The position numbers and the translations under genes were made by a program. 64,000 nt of DNA from the NCBI GenBank assembly GCA_035538875.1, contig DATLJP010000022.1, forward strand, positions 1 to 64,000. Reading direction: 5' to 3'. Each line of letters opens with the position of its first letter. The first letter of the stretch is position 1. The DNA is from AV40 sp035538875. GTDB taxonomy: Bacteria; Verrucomicrobiota; Verrucomicrobiia; Chthoniobacterales; UBA10450. Of the stretch, positions 25,699 to 34,102 are shown piece after piece. The notes under the pieces were generated by a model. That model was given only the letters and a program-made list of their open reading frames with translations, had not been told where the DNA came from and searched no databases.

Positions 25699-27156
25699 AT
25701 GGAGCCGGAAAACGAATTGATCGCCCAACGCCGGGAAAAGCTTGCCGCGCTTCGAGCGCGCGGCGTAGAACCGTTCGGTCGTGCATTTGAAACTTCTGGC
25801 TCGATCGCTGAAGTCCGCGAAAAATTCAAGGAAGGCGAATCGCTCAGCGCCGCCGGTCGAATCACCGCCCATCGCGACATGGGCAGGAGTCACTTTGTCG
25901 ATCTTCGCGATGCGACTGGCAGAATTCAGGTTTATTTTCACGAAAAAGGAATCGGCGCCGAAGCGATGGAAATCTTCAAGCTGCTCGATCTCGGCGATTT
26001 CATCGGCATTGAAGGCGCGTGTTTCCTGACCAAAACTAACGAGCCGACATTAAAGGCGCACAAATTTGAAGTGCTCTCCAAGTCACTTCGACCGCTGCCT
26101 GAAAAATGGCACGGTCTGCAGGACGTCGAAGCGCGGTATCGCCAGCGATATGTCGATCTTGTGGCGAATGAACAATCCCGCAAGACATTTCAAAAACGGA
26201 TCGCGATGGTGCGTGAACTCCGGTGGTTCTTGGAGGACCGAGGTTTTTTGGAAGTCGAGACACCGATTTTGCAAAACGTGGCGGGCGGAGCGGCGGCGGC
26301 GCCGTTCAGCACCCATCACAAAGCGCTCGGACTCGATCTTTATCTGCGAATCGCGCCGGAACTTTATTTGAAGTGCCTCCTCGTAGGCGGATTCACCAAA
26401 GTGTTCGAATTGAATCGGAATTTTCGAAACGAAGGAATTTCTCGGAAACACAATCCAGAATTCACGATGCTGGAACTTTACTGGGCCTACGTCGATTTCG
26501 AAAAAATGGCGAATCTGGTCGAAGAGTTGATCTGTCATCTCGCGGAAAAGGTTTGCGGCTCGCTCCAAATCGAACACAAGGATGCTCAGGGCAAGGTCGT
26601 GCGCACAATCAACCTGAAGCGGCCGTGGCGGCGCGCGCGATATGTCGACCTCGTTCGCGAAGTCGCGGGCAAGGATTGGTTCGATCTTTCGCGCGAGAAA
26701 CGGCGCGTCCGTGCGACCGGGGAATTGAAACTCGAGATCCTGCCGCAGCTCGCTGATTTCGAAGTGACGCAACATGTTTTCGAAAAATTGGTCGAAGAAA
26801 AAACATTCGATCCATTGTTCGTGACTCATTGTCCAAAAGAGCTGGTGCCGCTGGCGAAACAAAACGCGAGCGATCCTGCTTTGGTTGACGTTTACGAGCT
26901 GATCATCAATGGCACGGAAATGTCGCCCGGTTACACCGAGCTCAATGATCCTGATGTGCAGCGGCAACGGTTACTCGAGCAAGCGGGCGAAGAAACACAG
27001 AGGCTGGATGAAGATTTTTTGCTCGCACTCGAACACGGAATGCCGCCGGCAGGAGGATTTGGTCTCGGGATCGACCGCTTGGCAATGCTGTTTACTGGCG
27101 CCGAATCAATCCGCGATGTGATTTTGTTTCCGCTGTTGAAACCAAAGCGAGACTAA
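25699..27156 (+). CDS. lysS: Lysyl-tRNA synthetase, class II
   Basis: Charges tRNA-Lys. A 485-residue class II enzyme: N-terminal OB-fold anticodon domain (about 45-150, SAAGRITAHRDMGRSHFVDL), motif 1 near VRELRWFLEDRGFLEVETPI, motif 2 LNRNFRNEGISRKHNPEFTM, and motif 3 GFGLGIDRLAMLFTGAESIR. The insert FVTHCPKELVPLAKQN and NGTEMSPGYTELNDP are typical of class II LysRS. The ATG at 25699 gives the expected N-terminus. Confidence 0.97.
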   Translation: MEPENELIAQRREKLAALRARGVEPFGRAFETSGSIAEVREKFKEGESLSAAGRITAHRDMGRSHFVDLRDATGRIQVYFHEKGIGAEAMEIFKLLDLGDFIGIEGACFLTKTNEPTLKAHKFEVLSKSLRPLPEKWHGLQDVEARYRQRYVDLVANEQSRKTFQKRIAMVRELRWFLEDRGFLEVETPILQNVAGGAAAAPFSTHHKALGLDLYLRIAPELYLKCLLVGGFTKVFELNRNFRNEGISRKHNPEFTMLELYWAYVDFEKMANLVEELICHLAEKVCGSLQIEHKDAQGKVVRTINLKRPWRRARYVDLVREVAGKDWFDLSREKRRVRATGELKLEILPQLADFEVTQHVFEKLVEEKTFDPLFVTHCPKELVPLAKQNASDPALVDVYELIINGTEMSPGYTELNDPDVQRQRLLEQAGEETQRLDEDFLLALEHGMPPAGGFGLGIDRLAMLFTGAESIRDVILFPLLKPKRD

Positions 27157-27175
27157 CGCTCCGGTACAAACGCAA

Positions 27176-27778
27176 TTATTGCTTTGAATCGCTGGACTTT
27201 TTCGCCGTTGGTGAAGTTGTCGGCGATGGAGTGGGGGATGGGCTGGAATCGGCCTGGGCCTTTTTCGGCTCGTCTTCTTTCTCCGGAGTGAAAGTCAAGT
27301 GCCTGGCTCTGAAACGCGGATCTCCCTGATCTTCTGGCTGCTGGTTGGCTTCGCGCCCTTCATTGGCTTTTTCGGCAACTTTTGTGACCGAGCCGACACC
27401 TGAATTGATGAAGCTCCCTTGAAACTTCGGATCAGATCCGCTGCTTTGCAGATTTTTCAGTGAGTCTACGTTTTGAATTTTTTCCTTCGACCGAGTTTTG
27501 AAATGCAAAGGTCCTTCATCTCGCAACATGGGATTCTCGGACTCGCTCGTCTTGCCTCGATAAAGGTTGTCGTCATGCTCGGCTGTATTGCTTTCTTCAT
27601 CCGGCGTGCCTGAAGGAGCCGCTCCACTGGCGTTCTTGCTCGTCGTTCCGATGCCAGTGGTAGTAGTGGCGTAAGGGCCTAGGTCTGGAAGACCAAGCGC
27701 GTGAGGTTCTTGCCCAAGCGCGCTCCACGTGATCCCAGCCGCGAATACAACGATGCAGAAGGCGGTGGCCGGCTTCAT
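27176..27778 (-). CDS. Secreted low-complexity hypothetical protein
   Basis: A 200-residue protein with a signal peptide (MKPATAFCIVVFAAGITWSA, cleavage near LGQE), then polar, mostly disordered sequence rich in Ser, Asp, Glu, Asn and Lys, and a Ser/Pro/Thr tail (SSPSPTPSPTTSPTAKKSS). No domain is recognised. The tail style recurs in the porin at 31602 and the remnant near 27.9 kb, which suggests a genome-wide taste for such linkers. It converges on lysS, 20 bases away. Confidence 0.6.
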   Translation of the reverse strand: MKPATAFCIVVFAAGITWSALGQEPHALGLPDLGPYATTTTGIGTTSKNASGAAPSGTPDEESNTAEHDDNLYRGKTSESENPMLRDEGPLHFKTRSKEKIQNVDSLKNLQSSGSDPKFQGSFINSGVGSVTKVAEKANEGREANQQPEDQGDPRFRARHLTFTPEKEDEPKKAQADSSPSPTPSPTTSPTAKKSSDSKQ

Positions 27779-27887
27779 TTAGGAGAAACGGATTACACCG
27801 GCACCGCATTGAAATCAACGGATTTTGAAGCTCGCTCAAAAAATGTGAGAACGCTGCTCGACTAGATTCGGTTTAGGTGGTCCCCGT

Positions 27888-28066
27888 AGCGGTGGCGATG
27901 GCGCTCGCAGTCGCGCTGGCGGTTGCAGAGGCTGAAGCTGATGGCGAAGCCGATTCGGCCGCGCTCGGTGATGGAGAGCGATGCGGATTGTGTTTTCCTT
28001 TTTTCCAACCCGAGAGAGATCCTGTCTGAATTGATCGTCGGTTTAAGTCCGATACGGATCACGGAA
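27888..28066 (-). pseudogene. Ser/Ala/Pro-rich coding remnant
   Basis: On the minus strand a frame opens after a TGA near 28068 and reads a basic segment (SLSGWKKGKHNPHRSPSPSA) and then a low-complexity Ser/Ala/Thr tail ending in TAA near 27888. The repetitive tail looks like the C-terminus of a secreted protein of this genome, but there is no start codon or signal peptide. It is probably the 3' remnant of a lost gene. The rest of the 331-base gap between the genes at 27176 and 28110 shows nothing else. Confidence 0.3.
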
Positions 28067-28109
28067 GTCTGTACCGAAGGTCGACGTATTCGCCGCAAGG
28101 ATCCTCCGG

Positions 28110-28877
28110 CTAGGAAGCAAGACGTCTCAAACAAACGTTGAGTGCGGCGATCAATGTGATTCCAAGAGAGAAGCTCATTAAAACGAGTCCTTTGCCATGC
28201 TTCAACATTTCTCCAAGAACAGCGTGCACCGCGAGATATGAGAATCCACCGGCCACATTCGCCATGAACAGGCTCAGCCAAAAAGACGGCTGATTTGCCA
28301 AAACGAAAAAACCGATCATGGCGCCGATTAATGTCGTTGCTTCAATCGCAGCTACCCATGCGAGCGCGCGACTGCGGGGAAAGCCGGCGCCGATCAAAAG
28401 ACTGCCGAGAGCGAGACCTTCTGGAATTTTGTGAATGCAAAGAGCAGAGAAAAGCGACCATTGGCCGGCGGCGGTTACTTGAGCTTCTTGGCCAATTCCG
28501 AGGGACAGACCGTCCGTTGTACTATGAATCGCCAGCGCGATGATGAGCGCAGAGGCGATTTCACCGAAGTGTCTGGTCGCGTCGGCATCGAAGTGACTCG
28601 CAGCGCACGCCGGACAAACGTGATGGACATATTTGCTGATGAAAAAAAAGAGCGCATATCCGGTTGCAGCGGCCAATATTACCCAACGCCAATCGCTCTT
28701 GCCTAGACTCTCAGGGAAAATCGCGAATAACGTCACGCCGAGAAGTGTTCCGGCGGCGAAACTGATCAATGCGCAAAGGGGCTTGTGCGTTAGGCGCAGC
28801 GTCGTGCTGATCGCACCGCCGCCGACGGCGAATGCATAGGCTGCGGCGACCTGCCAGAAAATGACGTCCGCGTTCAC
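28110..28877 (-). CDS. ZIP-family metal transporter
   Basis: Polytopic importer of divalent metal (usually zinc). The 255 residues have about eight hydrophobic helices. The metal-site helices are seen as IALAIHSTTDGLSLGIG and SALCIHKIPEGLALGSLLIG, the HxxxD and HxxPEG motifs of ZIP helices 4 and 5. A short His/Cys loop (KYVHHVCPACAASHFD) between helices 3 and 4 may bind metal. It lies beside a CDF exporter and a metal ABC system, so it belongs to a metal-homeostasis cluster. Metal specificity is inferred only. Confidence 0.88.
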   Translation of the reverse strand: MNADVIFWQVAAAYAFAVGGGAISTTLRLTHKPLCALISFAAGTLLGVTLFAIFPESLGKSDWRWVILAAATGYALFFFISKYVHHVCPACAASHFDADATRHFGEIASALIIALAIHSTTDGLSLGIGQEAQVTAAGQWSLFSALCIHKIPEGLALGSLLIGAGFPRSRALAWVAAIEATTLIGAMIGFFVLANQPSFWLSLFMANVAGGFSYLAVHAVLGEMLKHGKGLVLMSFSLGITLIAALNVCLRRLAS

Positions 28878-28915
28878 GTTGTCGATTTTGAAGAGTGCAA
28901 GCGTGCCCTAACGAA

Positions 28916-29818
28916 TTACGGCGCTAAAGAGCATGCGTTCGAGTCCTGCTCGATCTGAATCGTGCAGTGCTCGATTCCAAAAATGTTATGAAGATGTTCG
29001 CAGACTGAATGCAAGAAGTCGTCACTGCCCGATCCGTCAGGCATTTCCAAATGCACCGTCAGTGCGATTCGTGTCGTGCTGAGCGGCCAGATATGTAAAT
29101 CGTGAACAGCAGTTACACCATTCAGCGTTTCCAGATAATGGCGTACCGAAATTGGATCGACATTCGGTGGGACGAGGTCGAGCGCCAGTGCAAGCGAATG
29201 CCGCAGCAATCCCCATGTTCCCCAGATGATCGCTGCATTGATTGCGAGACTCGTGACCGGATCGATCCAATGCCAGCCAGTCAAAACGATAATTGCTCCG
29301 GCGATAACAACGCCGGCGGAAACCGCGGCATCGGATGCCATGTGCAAAAACGGTCCTTTAATATTGAGGTCGCGTTTGTGGCCGCCAAAGAAGAGTAGGG
29401 CCGTGACTCCGTTGATGACAATTCCCAGAGCGGCCACCAGCATCACGGTCTTGCCGCCAACCTCGCCGGGATTACCAAATCGCCGAATCGCCTCCCAGGT
29501 TATGCCGCCAACGGCGACTAGTAAGAGGATCGCATTCGCCAGCGTGGCCAGAATAGACGAGCGACCAAGTCCATACGTGCGGCGTGCTGTCGTCGGAGTT
29601 TTTCCGAGATAAATCGCGCCCCACGCGAGCAAAAGACCGAGCACGTCGCCGAAATTGTGTCCCGCGTCCGCCAGCAACGCGAGCGAGTGAGCAGCAATCC
29701 CAAAAACAATTTGGGCGACCACATAAGCGATATTGAGCGTGACACCGATGGCGAACGCGGCGCCGAACTGCTCTGGTCCAGCCGAACCGTTGTGGTGCGA
29801 ATCATTTGCCGCTGGCAT
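28916..29818 (-). CDS. Cation diffusion facilitator (CzcD-like exporter)
   Basis: A 300-residue proton-coupled divalent-cation exporter. Six membrane helices; the metal site is visible as ALLADAGHNFGDVLG (HxxxD in helix 2) and HMASDAAVSAGVV (HxxxD in helix 5). The C-terminal cytoplasmic domain has GVTAVHDLHIWPLS and IEHCTIQIEQD, typical of zinc-type CDF proteins. The ATG at 29818 is chosen; 12 further codons upstream (to 29854) look non-coding. Its neighbours are ZIP downstream and the metal ABC permease upstream. Confidence 0.9.
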   Translation of the reverse strand: MPAANDSHHNGSAGPEQFGAAFAIGVTLNIAYVVAQIVFGIAAHSLALLADAGHNFGDVLGLLLAWGAIYLGKTPTTARRTYGLGRSSILATLANAILLLVAVGGITWEAIRRFGNPGEVGGKTVMLVAALGIVINGVTALLFFGGHKRDLNIKGPFLHMASDAAVSAGVVIAGAIIVLTGWHWIDPVTSLAINAAIIWGTWGLLRHSLALALDLVPPNVDPISVRHYLETLNGVTAVHDLHIWPLSTTRIALTVHLEMPDGSGSDDFLHSVCEHLHNIFGIEHCTIQIEQDSNACSLAP

Positions 29819-29873
29819 CGGGCGAAGATACCGTGATTCCCGTAACCTCAGCAAGAATACCGAAACGCGGCTG

Positions 29874-30695
29874 TCAATTCTTGCGAACGCGCGCGCGAAT
29901 TAGCCGGAATCCGGAAACGGCGATCAACAGCGCTCCGAACGTACAGACAATCGCGGCGCCAGATGGCAGGTCCCACCAGTAGGAAAGAAACAAACCGGCG
30001 ACTCCACCGACGAGCGCGACGATCCAGCCAATTAGCAGGCGGCTGCCGGTTCGTTGCGCGAGATTGATTCCGCATATCGCGGGCACAATCAGATAACTGA
30101 AAACCAAAAGCACGCCGGCGATGCGGACAAAGCTGGTCACGACCAGCCCGAAGACGGCGTAGAAAAGAAAATCCCACCAGCGGACGCGCAATCCTTTTTC
30201 GTAAGCCCCGTCGCGGTTGAATGAAACGAGCAGGAAACTTTTGCGAAAATTAAAATGGAAAGCGCCGACCGTAGCGAAGAGAGCGAACCGTTCCCAAACT
30301 TCGCGTGGTGTTACCAGCAGAATATTTCCGACCAGCATGTTCTTGATTTCTTCGTCGCCTTCCGCGGCGCGGCTCAACAACAACACAGCTGCTGCAGCCG
30401 CGACCACATAGGAAATTCCGATCACGGCTTCCTGTGGAATCTGGCTCGCGCGTTTTCCAGTTATGGAAAAAATTGCTGCGCCAACTAAAGTAAAGGCAAG
30501 CGCGATGCCGAACGTGGTCCAGCTTTCAAGTTCGAGATGCAATAGAACCGCGAGACAAATTCCGAGCGACGCCATCTGCGCCATGGCAATGTCGATAAAA
30601 ATAATTCCGCGTTGGACCACGTGCAGGCCGAGATAGACCAGCAGCCATGGTAAAAGAATGCAGGCCACGATCGGCCAGAACATTACGTCCCACAT
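29874..30695 (-). CDS. Metal ABC transporter permease (ZnuB/MntB type)
   Basis: A 273-residue ABC-3 family membrane subunit for zinc or manganese uptake. It has about eight hydrophobic helices, the family segment GLHVVQRGIIFIDIAMAQMA near the start, and the later VRIAGVLLVFSYLIVPA and GWIVALVGGVAGLFLSYWWD. ATG 30695 lies 2 bases beyond the stop of the binding-protein gene, so the two are in one operon. Longer upstream frame sequence overlaps that gene and is rejected. The cognate ATPase is not adjacent and not elsewhere in the window. Confidence 0.88.
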   Translation of the reverse strand: MWDVMFWPIVACILLPWLLVYLGLHVVQRGIIFIDIAMAQMASLGICLAVLLHLELESWTTFGIALAFTLVGAAIFSITGKRASQIPQEAVIGISYVVAAAAAVLLLSRAAEGDEEIKNMLVGNILLVTPREVWERFALFATVGAFHFNFRKSFLLVSFNRDGAYEKGLRVRWWDFLFYAVFGLVVTSFVRIAGVLLVFSYLIVPAICGINLAQRTGSRLLIGWIVALVGGVAGLFLSYWWDLPSGAAIVCTFGALLIAVSGFRLIRARVRKN

Positions 30696-30697
30696 GA

Positions 30698-31597
30698 TTA
30701 TTTGAGCGCGGCGGCGAGCCGGGAGACGAGGGTGTCGATTAACTTCGGGTAGGTATCGGTGCCCGGAATGCCGCCGGGAAATTGCGAGAACTCCACGACC
30801 TTGGCGCCGGTGGCGTTTGCAACTTTCTCGGCGATGCGCCGATCGTGATACGGTTCGACAATGACGGCCTTTACATGTTGCGCTTTCATCTGCGCGATCA
30901 CTTCGGTTAAATGCGATGGCGACGGAGGAATTCCCGGTTTCGGCTCGAGAAAGATGTCGATGCTGACCCCGAAGCGGTGCGCGAAGTACGGCCATGAATC
31001 GTGATAAGCGACGACATGCTGATCTTTAGACGGCAACATCGCCGCGCCCCATTCCTGAAGTTTCGCGTTAATCGTCGCTTCAAACTTCTTGTAATTGCTC
31101 TCGTAGAAGGCAGCGTTCGCTGGATCAAGGGTGGCGAATGATTGCGCGATGTGCTGTGCGATCGCTTTGGCGATTATCGGATCGACGGTGAAATGCGGAT
31201 TGCCGAGTGCGTGCACGTCGCCGGCGGCGCGAGTCACATTTGTCGGCACATTCATCAACCGAATTCCCTGTGCTGCTTGCACACGCCCCGGTTTACCGAG
31301 TTCGATCTTTGGATTGCGCGCATTTTGCAATAGTGGCGGCAACCATCCGAGCTCGAGCTCGGCGCCGCCGTCAATCAACACATCGGCGTTACGAAGCGAG
31401 ACGACGAAACTTGGCCGCGCATCGACAAAGTGTGGGTCTTCGGTCGCTTTCGCGAGAACGATGATGTCGATCTTGTCGCCGCCGATTTCACGCGCGAGCG
31501 AACCGAAATCGGGCAGCGTCGCAACGACATTCAGCTTTGCGTTTGCGGAACAAGCGCAGAGGAAAAATGCAAACAGGATTAACACGATTCGTTTCAT
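30698..31597 (-). CDS. znuA: Metal ABC transporter substrate-binding protein (ZnuA type)
   Basis: Cluster A-I periplasmic binding protein of about 299 residues with a signal peptide starting at ATG 31597 (MKRIVLILFAFFLCACSANA; a Cys near position 14-16 may be lipid-modified). Metal-ligand motifs: EDPHFVDARPS (His), DVHALGNPHFTVDP (His), VVAYHDSWPYFAHRFG (His/Asp) and VEPYHDRRIAE. The long His/Asp-rich loop of classical ZnuA is absent, so manganese or iron cannot be excluded. It sits between a porin gene (4 bases) and the permease gene (2 bases). Confidence 0.87.
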   Translation of the reverse strand: MKRIVLILFAFFLCACSANAKLNVVATLPDFGSLAREIGGDKIDIIVLAKATEDPHFVDARPSFVVSLRNADVLIDGGAELELGWLPPLLQNARNPKIELGKPGRVQAAQGIRLMNVPTNVTRAAGDVHALGNPHFTVDPIIAKAIAQHIAQSFATLDPANAAFYESNYKKFEATINAKLQEWGAAMLPSKDQHVVAYHDSWPYFAHRFGVSIDIFLEPKPGIPPSPSHLTEVIAQMKAQHVKAVIVEPYHDRRIAEKVANATGAKVVEFSQFPGGIPGTDTYPKLIDTLVSRLAAALK

Positions 31598-31601
31598 ACT
31601 C

Positions 31602-33218
31602 TTAAAATTTGTGAGCGCCGTGCGAGCCGAGGATGAATTCGAATTGGAGAAAGACAGAATCCTCTTCGTGATCGGCCAGAAAAAATGTTTCGTCGAGGAA
31701 ATCATGATTGTATTGCAGACGAATCTTTGAGAACTCGGTCGGATACCAGGTTAGGTTCGCGCTAATCCGGGAACGTGATTGTCGATCGATGTCGTCGGTA
31801 AACTTGGAGTCCTGCGCGTCGTAATAGTCGCCGCGGATTCCTGCGACCCAGCCTTTTTTGAATCCCCAGAGCACTTGCGAATAGATTCCCCAGTCATGAA
31901 ACGTTTCGGCGACCGGAAATGATTCCTTCACGCCGCGGCCCGCTTCGTAGCGACGATACATGAATTCGGTTTGCCATTTCACAAACGGAAAACCTCCCTC
32001 GGCGTTTGCGCTTTTCCATTTGTAGAGAAGATCCGCGCCGTAAATCTGCGACCGCGAATTTCCGCCAGTCTCATTTGAACCAAACGCGCCTGAAATGCCC
32101 GCGAGCACGACCTGCGTCGGGCTGAGATCGAACGAATTTTCCCAGCGTGGAATCCAGACGAAATCTTCAAGCCCGCGAATTTCACGATCAGTTGTTCTGC
32201 GATCAAAAAAGATTCCGTTGTCACCGGGATTACGAAATGAGTAACCGGTGCTGCCGCGGCCGTTTTGCACGCCAAGAATCAACTGCGAATACCACGGCAC
32301 TGGAACGATCCAGGAGATTTGGGCGCCAACGCCGCGCAAACCGTCCGGGCCAAGCAATCGTCCAGCGACAATTGGATCGTCCACAAAGTCCCAGGTATGC
32401 GGGTGCGTCGGATTAATCCGGCCGAATGCGGCGAAGAATTGTCCAGCTTTGAGCTGAAGATTGAACGGTAAACTTGTCGTTTGCATGAAAGCTTCTTCGA
32501 CTTCGACATCCGTGTTGTTGTCGTTGTCGAGCTTGAACACGATGTTGGCGAAACCTTCGAAGTAAGGATCGACTGCACCGTCAAACGCGAGCTCGATGTT
32601 GCGCGCGTTGAATCCGCGCTGCATCGGATCGTGATCGCCAACTTCGAGCTGGTCCAGATGTTTGTCGCTTGAAGCGGCGAGCGCAAATAATCCATCGAAC
32701 GAAATGTTCATGTAATTTTTTCCGCCGCCGATTCCGATCGGTTGGGTCAAGGAAGCACCGGCTCCGGTGGTTGAAATCGTTTCCGTCGGCGCCGACGAAA
32801 CAACAGACGTGTCCGTGGTTGGGAAGTTTCCGACTGCGTTTTCATTCGCGTTGACGCTTGGCGCAGAAGCTGTCGGTGGCGTGGTCGATGTCGATGAAAC
32901 GACCGACGCATCTTCAGTGGGAAATCGCATTGAGGCTGCGCTCGGCGACGGCGTCGCCGAAGGCGATGGCGACGTGGACGCCACAGAGGGTGTCCTTCCG
33001 ATCTCTGCCGCCGAACCGTTCTGCTGATTCAATCGATCGATCGTCGTCTGTTGTTCTCTCACTTGCTGTTGCAACGTTGTCACCGTTTCAGTCAGGGCTC
33101 GCACTTCCCGACGCAAAGCTTCAACGTCCGGCGATACAACTGGCGTGGACGCGGCGTCCTGCGCCTGCGCGCTCACGAGCCCTGCGCCTGTTATTGCGAT
33201 CAAAATAAATTTGTTCAT
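31602..33218 (-). CDS. Outer-membrane porin of the metal-uptake operon
   Basis: A 538-residue protein with a signal peptide (MNKFILIAITGAGLVSAQAQ), an N-terminal coiled coil (about 30-70, EALRREVRALTETVTTLQQQ), a Ser/Thr/Pro linker (about 70-150), and a long beta-barrel region of alternating strands ending in Phe, the usual outer-membrane signature. The barrel resembles phosphate-selective-type or short-chain porins. It lies 4 bases before znuA and behind an 18-bp palindrome, so it is probably the outer-membrane entry for the same metal. The coiled coil may tie the barrel to the cell envelope. Confidence 0.78.
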   Translation of the reverse strand: MNKFILIAITGAGLVSAQAQDAASTPVVSPDVEALRREVRALTETVTTLQQQVREQQTTIDRLNQQNGSAAEIGRTPSVASTSPSPSATPSPSAASMRFPTEDASVVSSTSTTPPTASAPSVNANENAVGNFPTTDTSVVSSAPTETISTTGAGASLTQPIGIGGGKNYMNISFDGLFALAASSDKHLDQLEVGDHDPMQRGFNARNIELAFDGAVDPYFEGFANIVFKLDNDNNTDVEVEEAFMQTTSLPFNLQLKAGQFFAAFGRINPTHPHTWDFVDDPIVAGRLLGPDGLRGVGAQISWIVPVPWYSQLILGVQNGRGSTGYSFRNPGDNGIFFDRRTTDREIRGLEDFVWIPRWENSFDLSPTQVVLAGISGAFGSNETGGNSRSQIYGADLLYKWKSANAEGGFPFVKWQTEFMYRRYEAGRGVKESFPVAETFHDWGIYSQVLWGFKKGWVAGIRGDYYDAQDSKFTDDIDRQSRSRISANLTWYPTEFSKIRLQYNHDFLDETFFLADHEEDSVFLQFEFILGSHGAHKF

Positions 33219-33239
33219 TAAAACTCCTGATTAGAAGAC

Positions 33240-33257
33240 TTGGGCGAATTCGCCCAA
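33240..33257. promoter_or_regulatory. Perfect 18-bp palindrome before the metal-uptake operon
   Basis: TTGGGCGAATTCGCCCAA is a perfect inverted repeat with no spacer. It lies 21 bases upstream of the porin ATG, where a dimeric repressor would block transcription or ribosome access. Position and symmetry suggest an operator for the porin-znuA-permease operon, for example for a Fur/Zur-like or other metal regulator; the regulator is unknown. It could also form a hairpin in the mRNA leader. Confidence 0.5.
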
Positions 33258-33344
33258 ACGGATTTGCGTTGGCACGCGCTAATCTGGTGGCGCAATGAAC
33301 GCGGCAAGCGCCGCCATCCCGCGGGCGCGGGGGTTGATTAACGG

Positions 33345-33653
33345 TCAGGACCCTACCGGCGGCGCGTGTTCAAAAACGCTCGCGAGAAGAAAAATCGGAC
33401 CGACCCAGAGCGGGGTTAATTCGGAAATCTCAAATTCGTCGACCGGAACTGGAGCGCTGATCAAGAGCGTAACCGGCGAATGATTAAGATTGCCCGAACT
33501 GACAAACGTGACCGCGCACGAATGCTCGATGCGGCTTGCATCCGAGTGGATTCGTTCGTGCCATAGCGGCGAGACGCTGAGCGTGAGCGCCCAGAGAAAA
33601 GCAGCGGAAGCGAGGGCCGCGACAAAAGCGCGCAAACTCATGCTGCTTTTCAT
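33345..33653 (-). CDS. Small secreted or membrane protein of the metal cluster
   Basis: A 102-residue protein starting MKSSMSLRAFVAALASAAFL, a signal peptide or single helix, followed by a short His/Cys segment (LWHERIHSDASRIEHSCAVT) and a second hydrophobic stretch (about 58-70) near LNHSPVTLLISAPVP. The conserved-looking His and Cys residues and its place just before the porin-znuA operon suggest metal handling, but this is inference. No characterised family is recognised. It is separated from the porin gene by about 126 bases that contain the palindrome. Confidence 0.55.
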   Translation of the reverse strand: MKSSMSLRAFVAALASAAFLWALTLSVSPLWHERIHSDASRIEHSCAVTFVSSGNLNHSPVTLLISAPVPVDEFEISELTPLWVGPIFLLASVFEHAPPVGS

Positions 33654-33695
33654 CGAAGCCGATTTTGTGTCCGCCTAACAAAATTCGCAAACATT

Positions 33696-34051
33696 TTATT
33701 TTGGCAGCGGCTTGACTGAGTCTGCTACTTGTTCTTTCTCGCGCTGTAGGCGAAACATGTAGGTGAACATGATGTAGCCCATCAGGCGGCGAGGATTGTC
33801 ATCGGTACAATACATCGCAGAGTTGAATTGGCGATTTCGGGGGTGGGGTAAGATCAATCGTCGATGAATTTTCCCGCCCGCTTTGCCAATCAAGCTGGAT
33901 CTCGCCGGGTTTTATTGAAGTCGTAAGCGTCACCGAAAATCGCCTCATTTTTGTAACCGGCATGAATCGCGTCGACCGACGATCTTGTGGAGTTCGGTGT
34001 AGTAGCCGGCTTCGATGTACGGCTGAGGATCTTCTTTCGCCGAGATCATTT
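33696..34051 (-). pseudogene. Multiply frameshifted hypothetical gene
   Basis: The minus strand holds three protein-like stretches in different frames in consistent order: SAKEDPQPYIEAGYYTELHK (about 34051-33975), then SVTLTTSIKPGEIQLDWQSG and onward to about 33800, then DDNPRRLMGYIMFTYMFRLQ to the TAA at 33696-33698. No single frame joins them. The pieces have the composition of real protein but match no family I know. I read this as a decayed gene filling the gap between mgtA and the metal-cluster small protein. Confidence 0.4.
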
Positions 34052-34102
34052 CGTCGCGTGTTTACAGAAAGAGCTGTAAACATCGTCAACCCTGCTAAGT
34101 TT

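Noticed and set aside
27862..28281. 139-codon minus-strand ORF overlapping the ZIP gene 3' end
   Set aside because: It is a shifted frame of the ZIP gene and of the Ser/Ala-rich remnant; the remnant's low-complexity sequence appears only in the neighbouring frame.
30696..30995. N-terminal extension of the metal ABC permease
   Set aside because: The 100-codon extension overlaps znuA in another frame and is Arg/His-rich nonsense; the permease helices begin right after ATG 30695.
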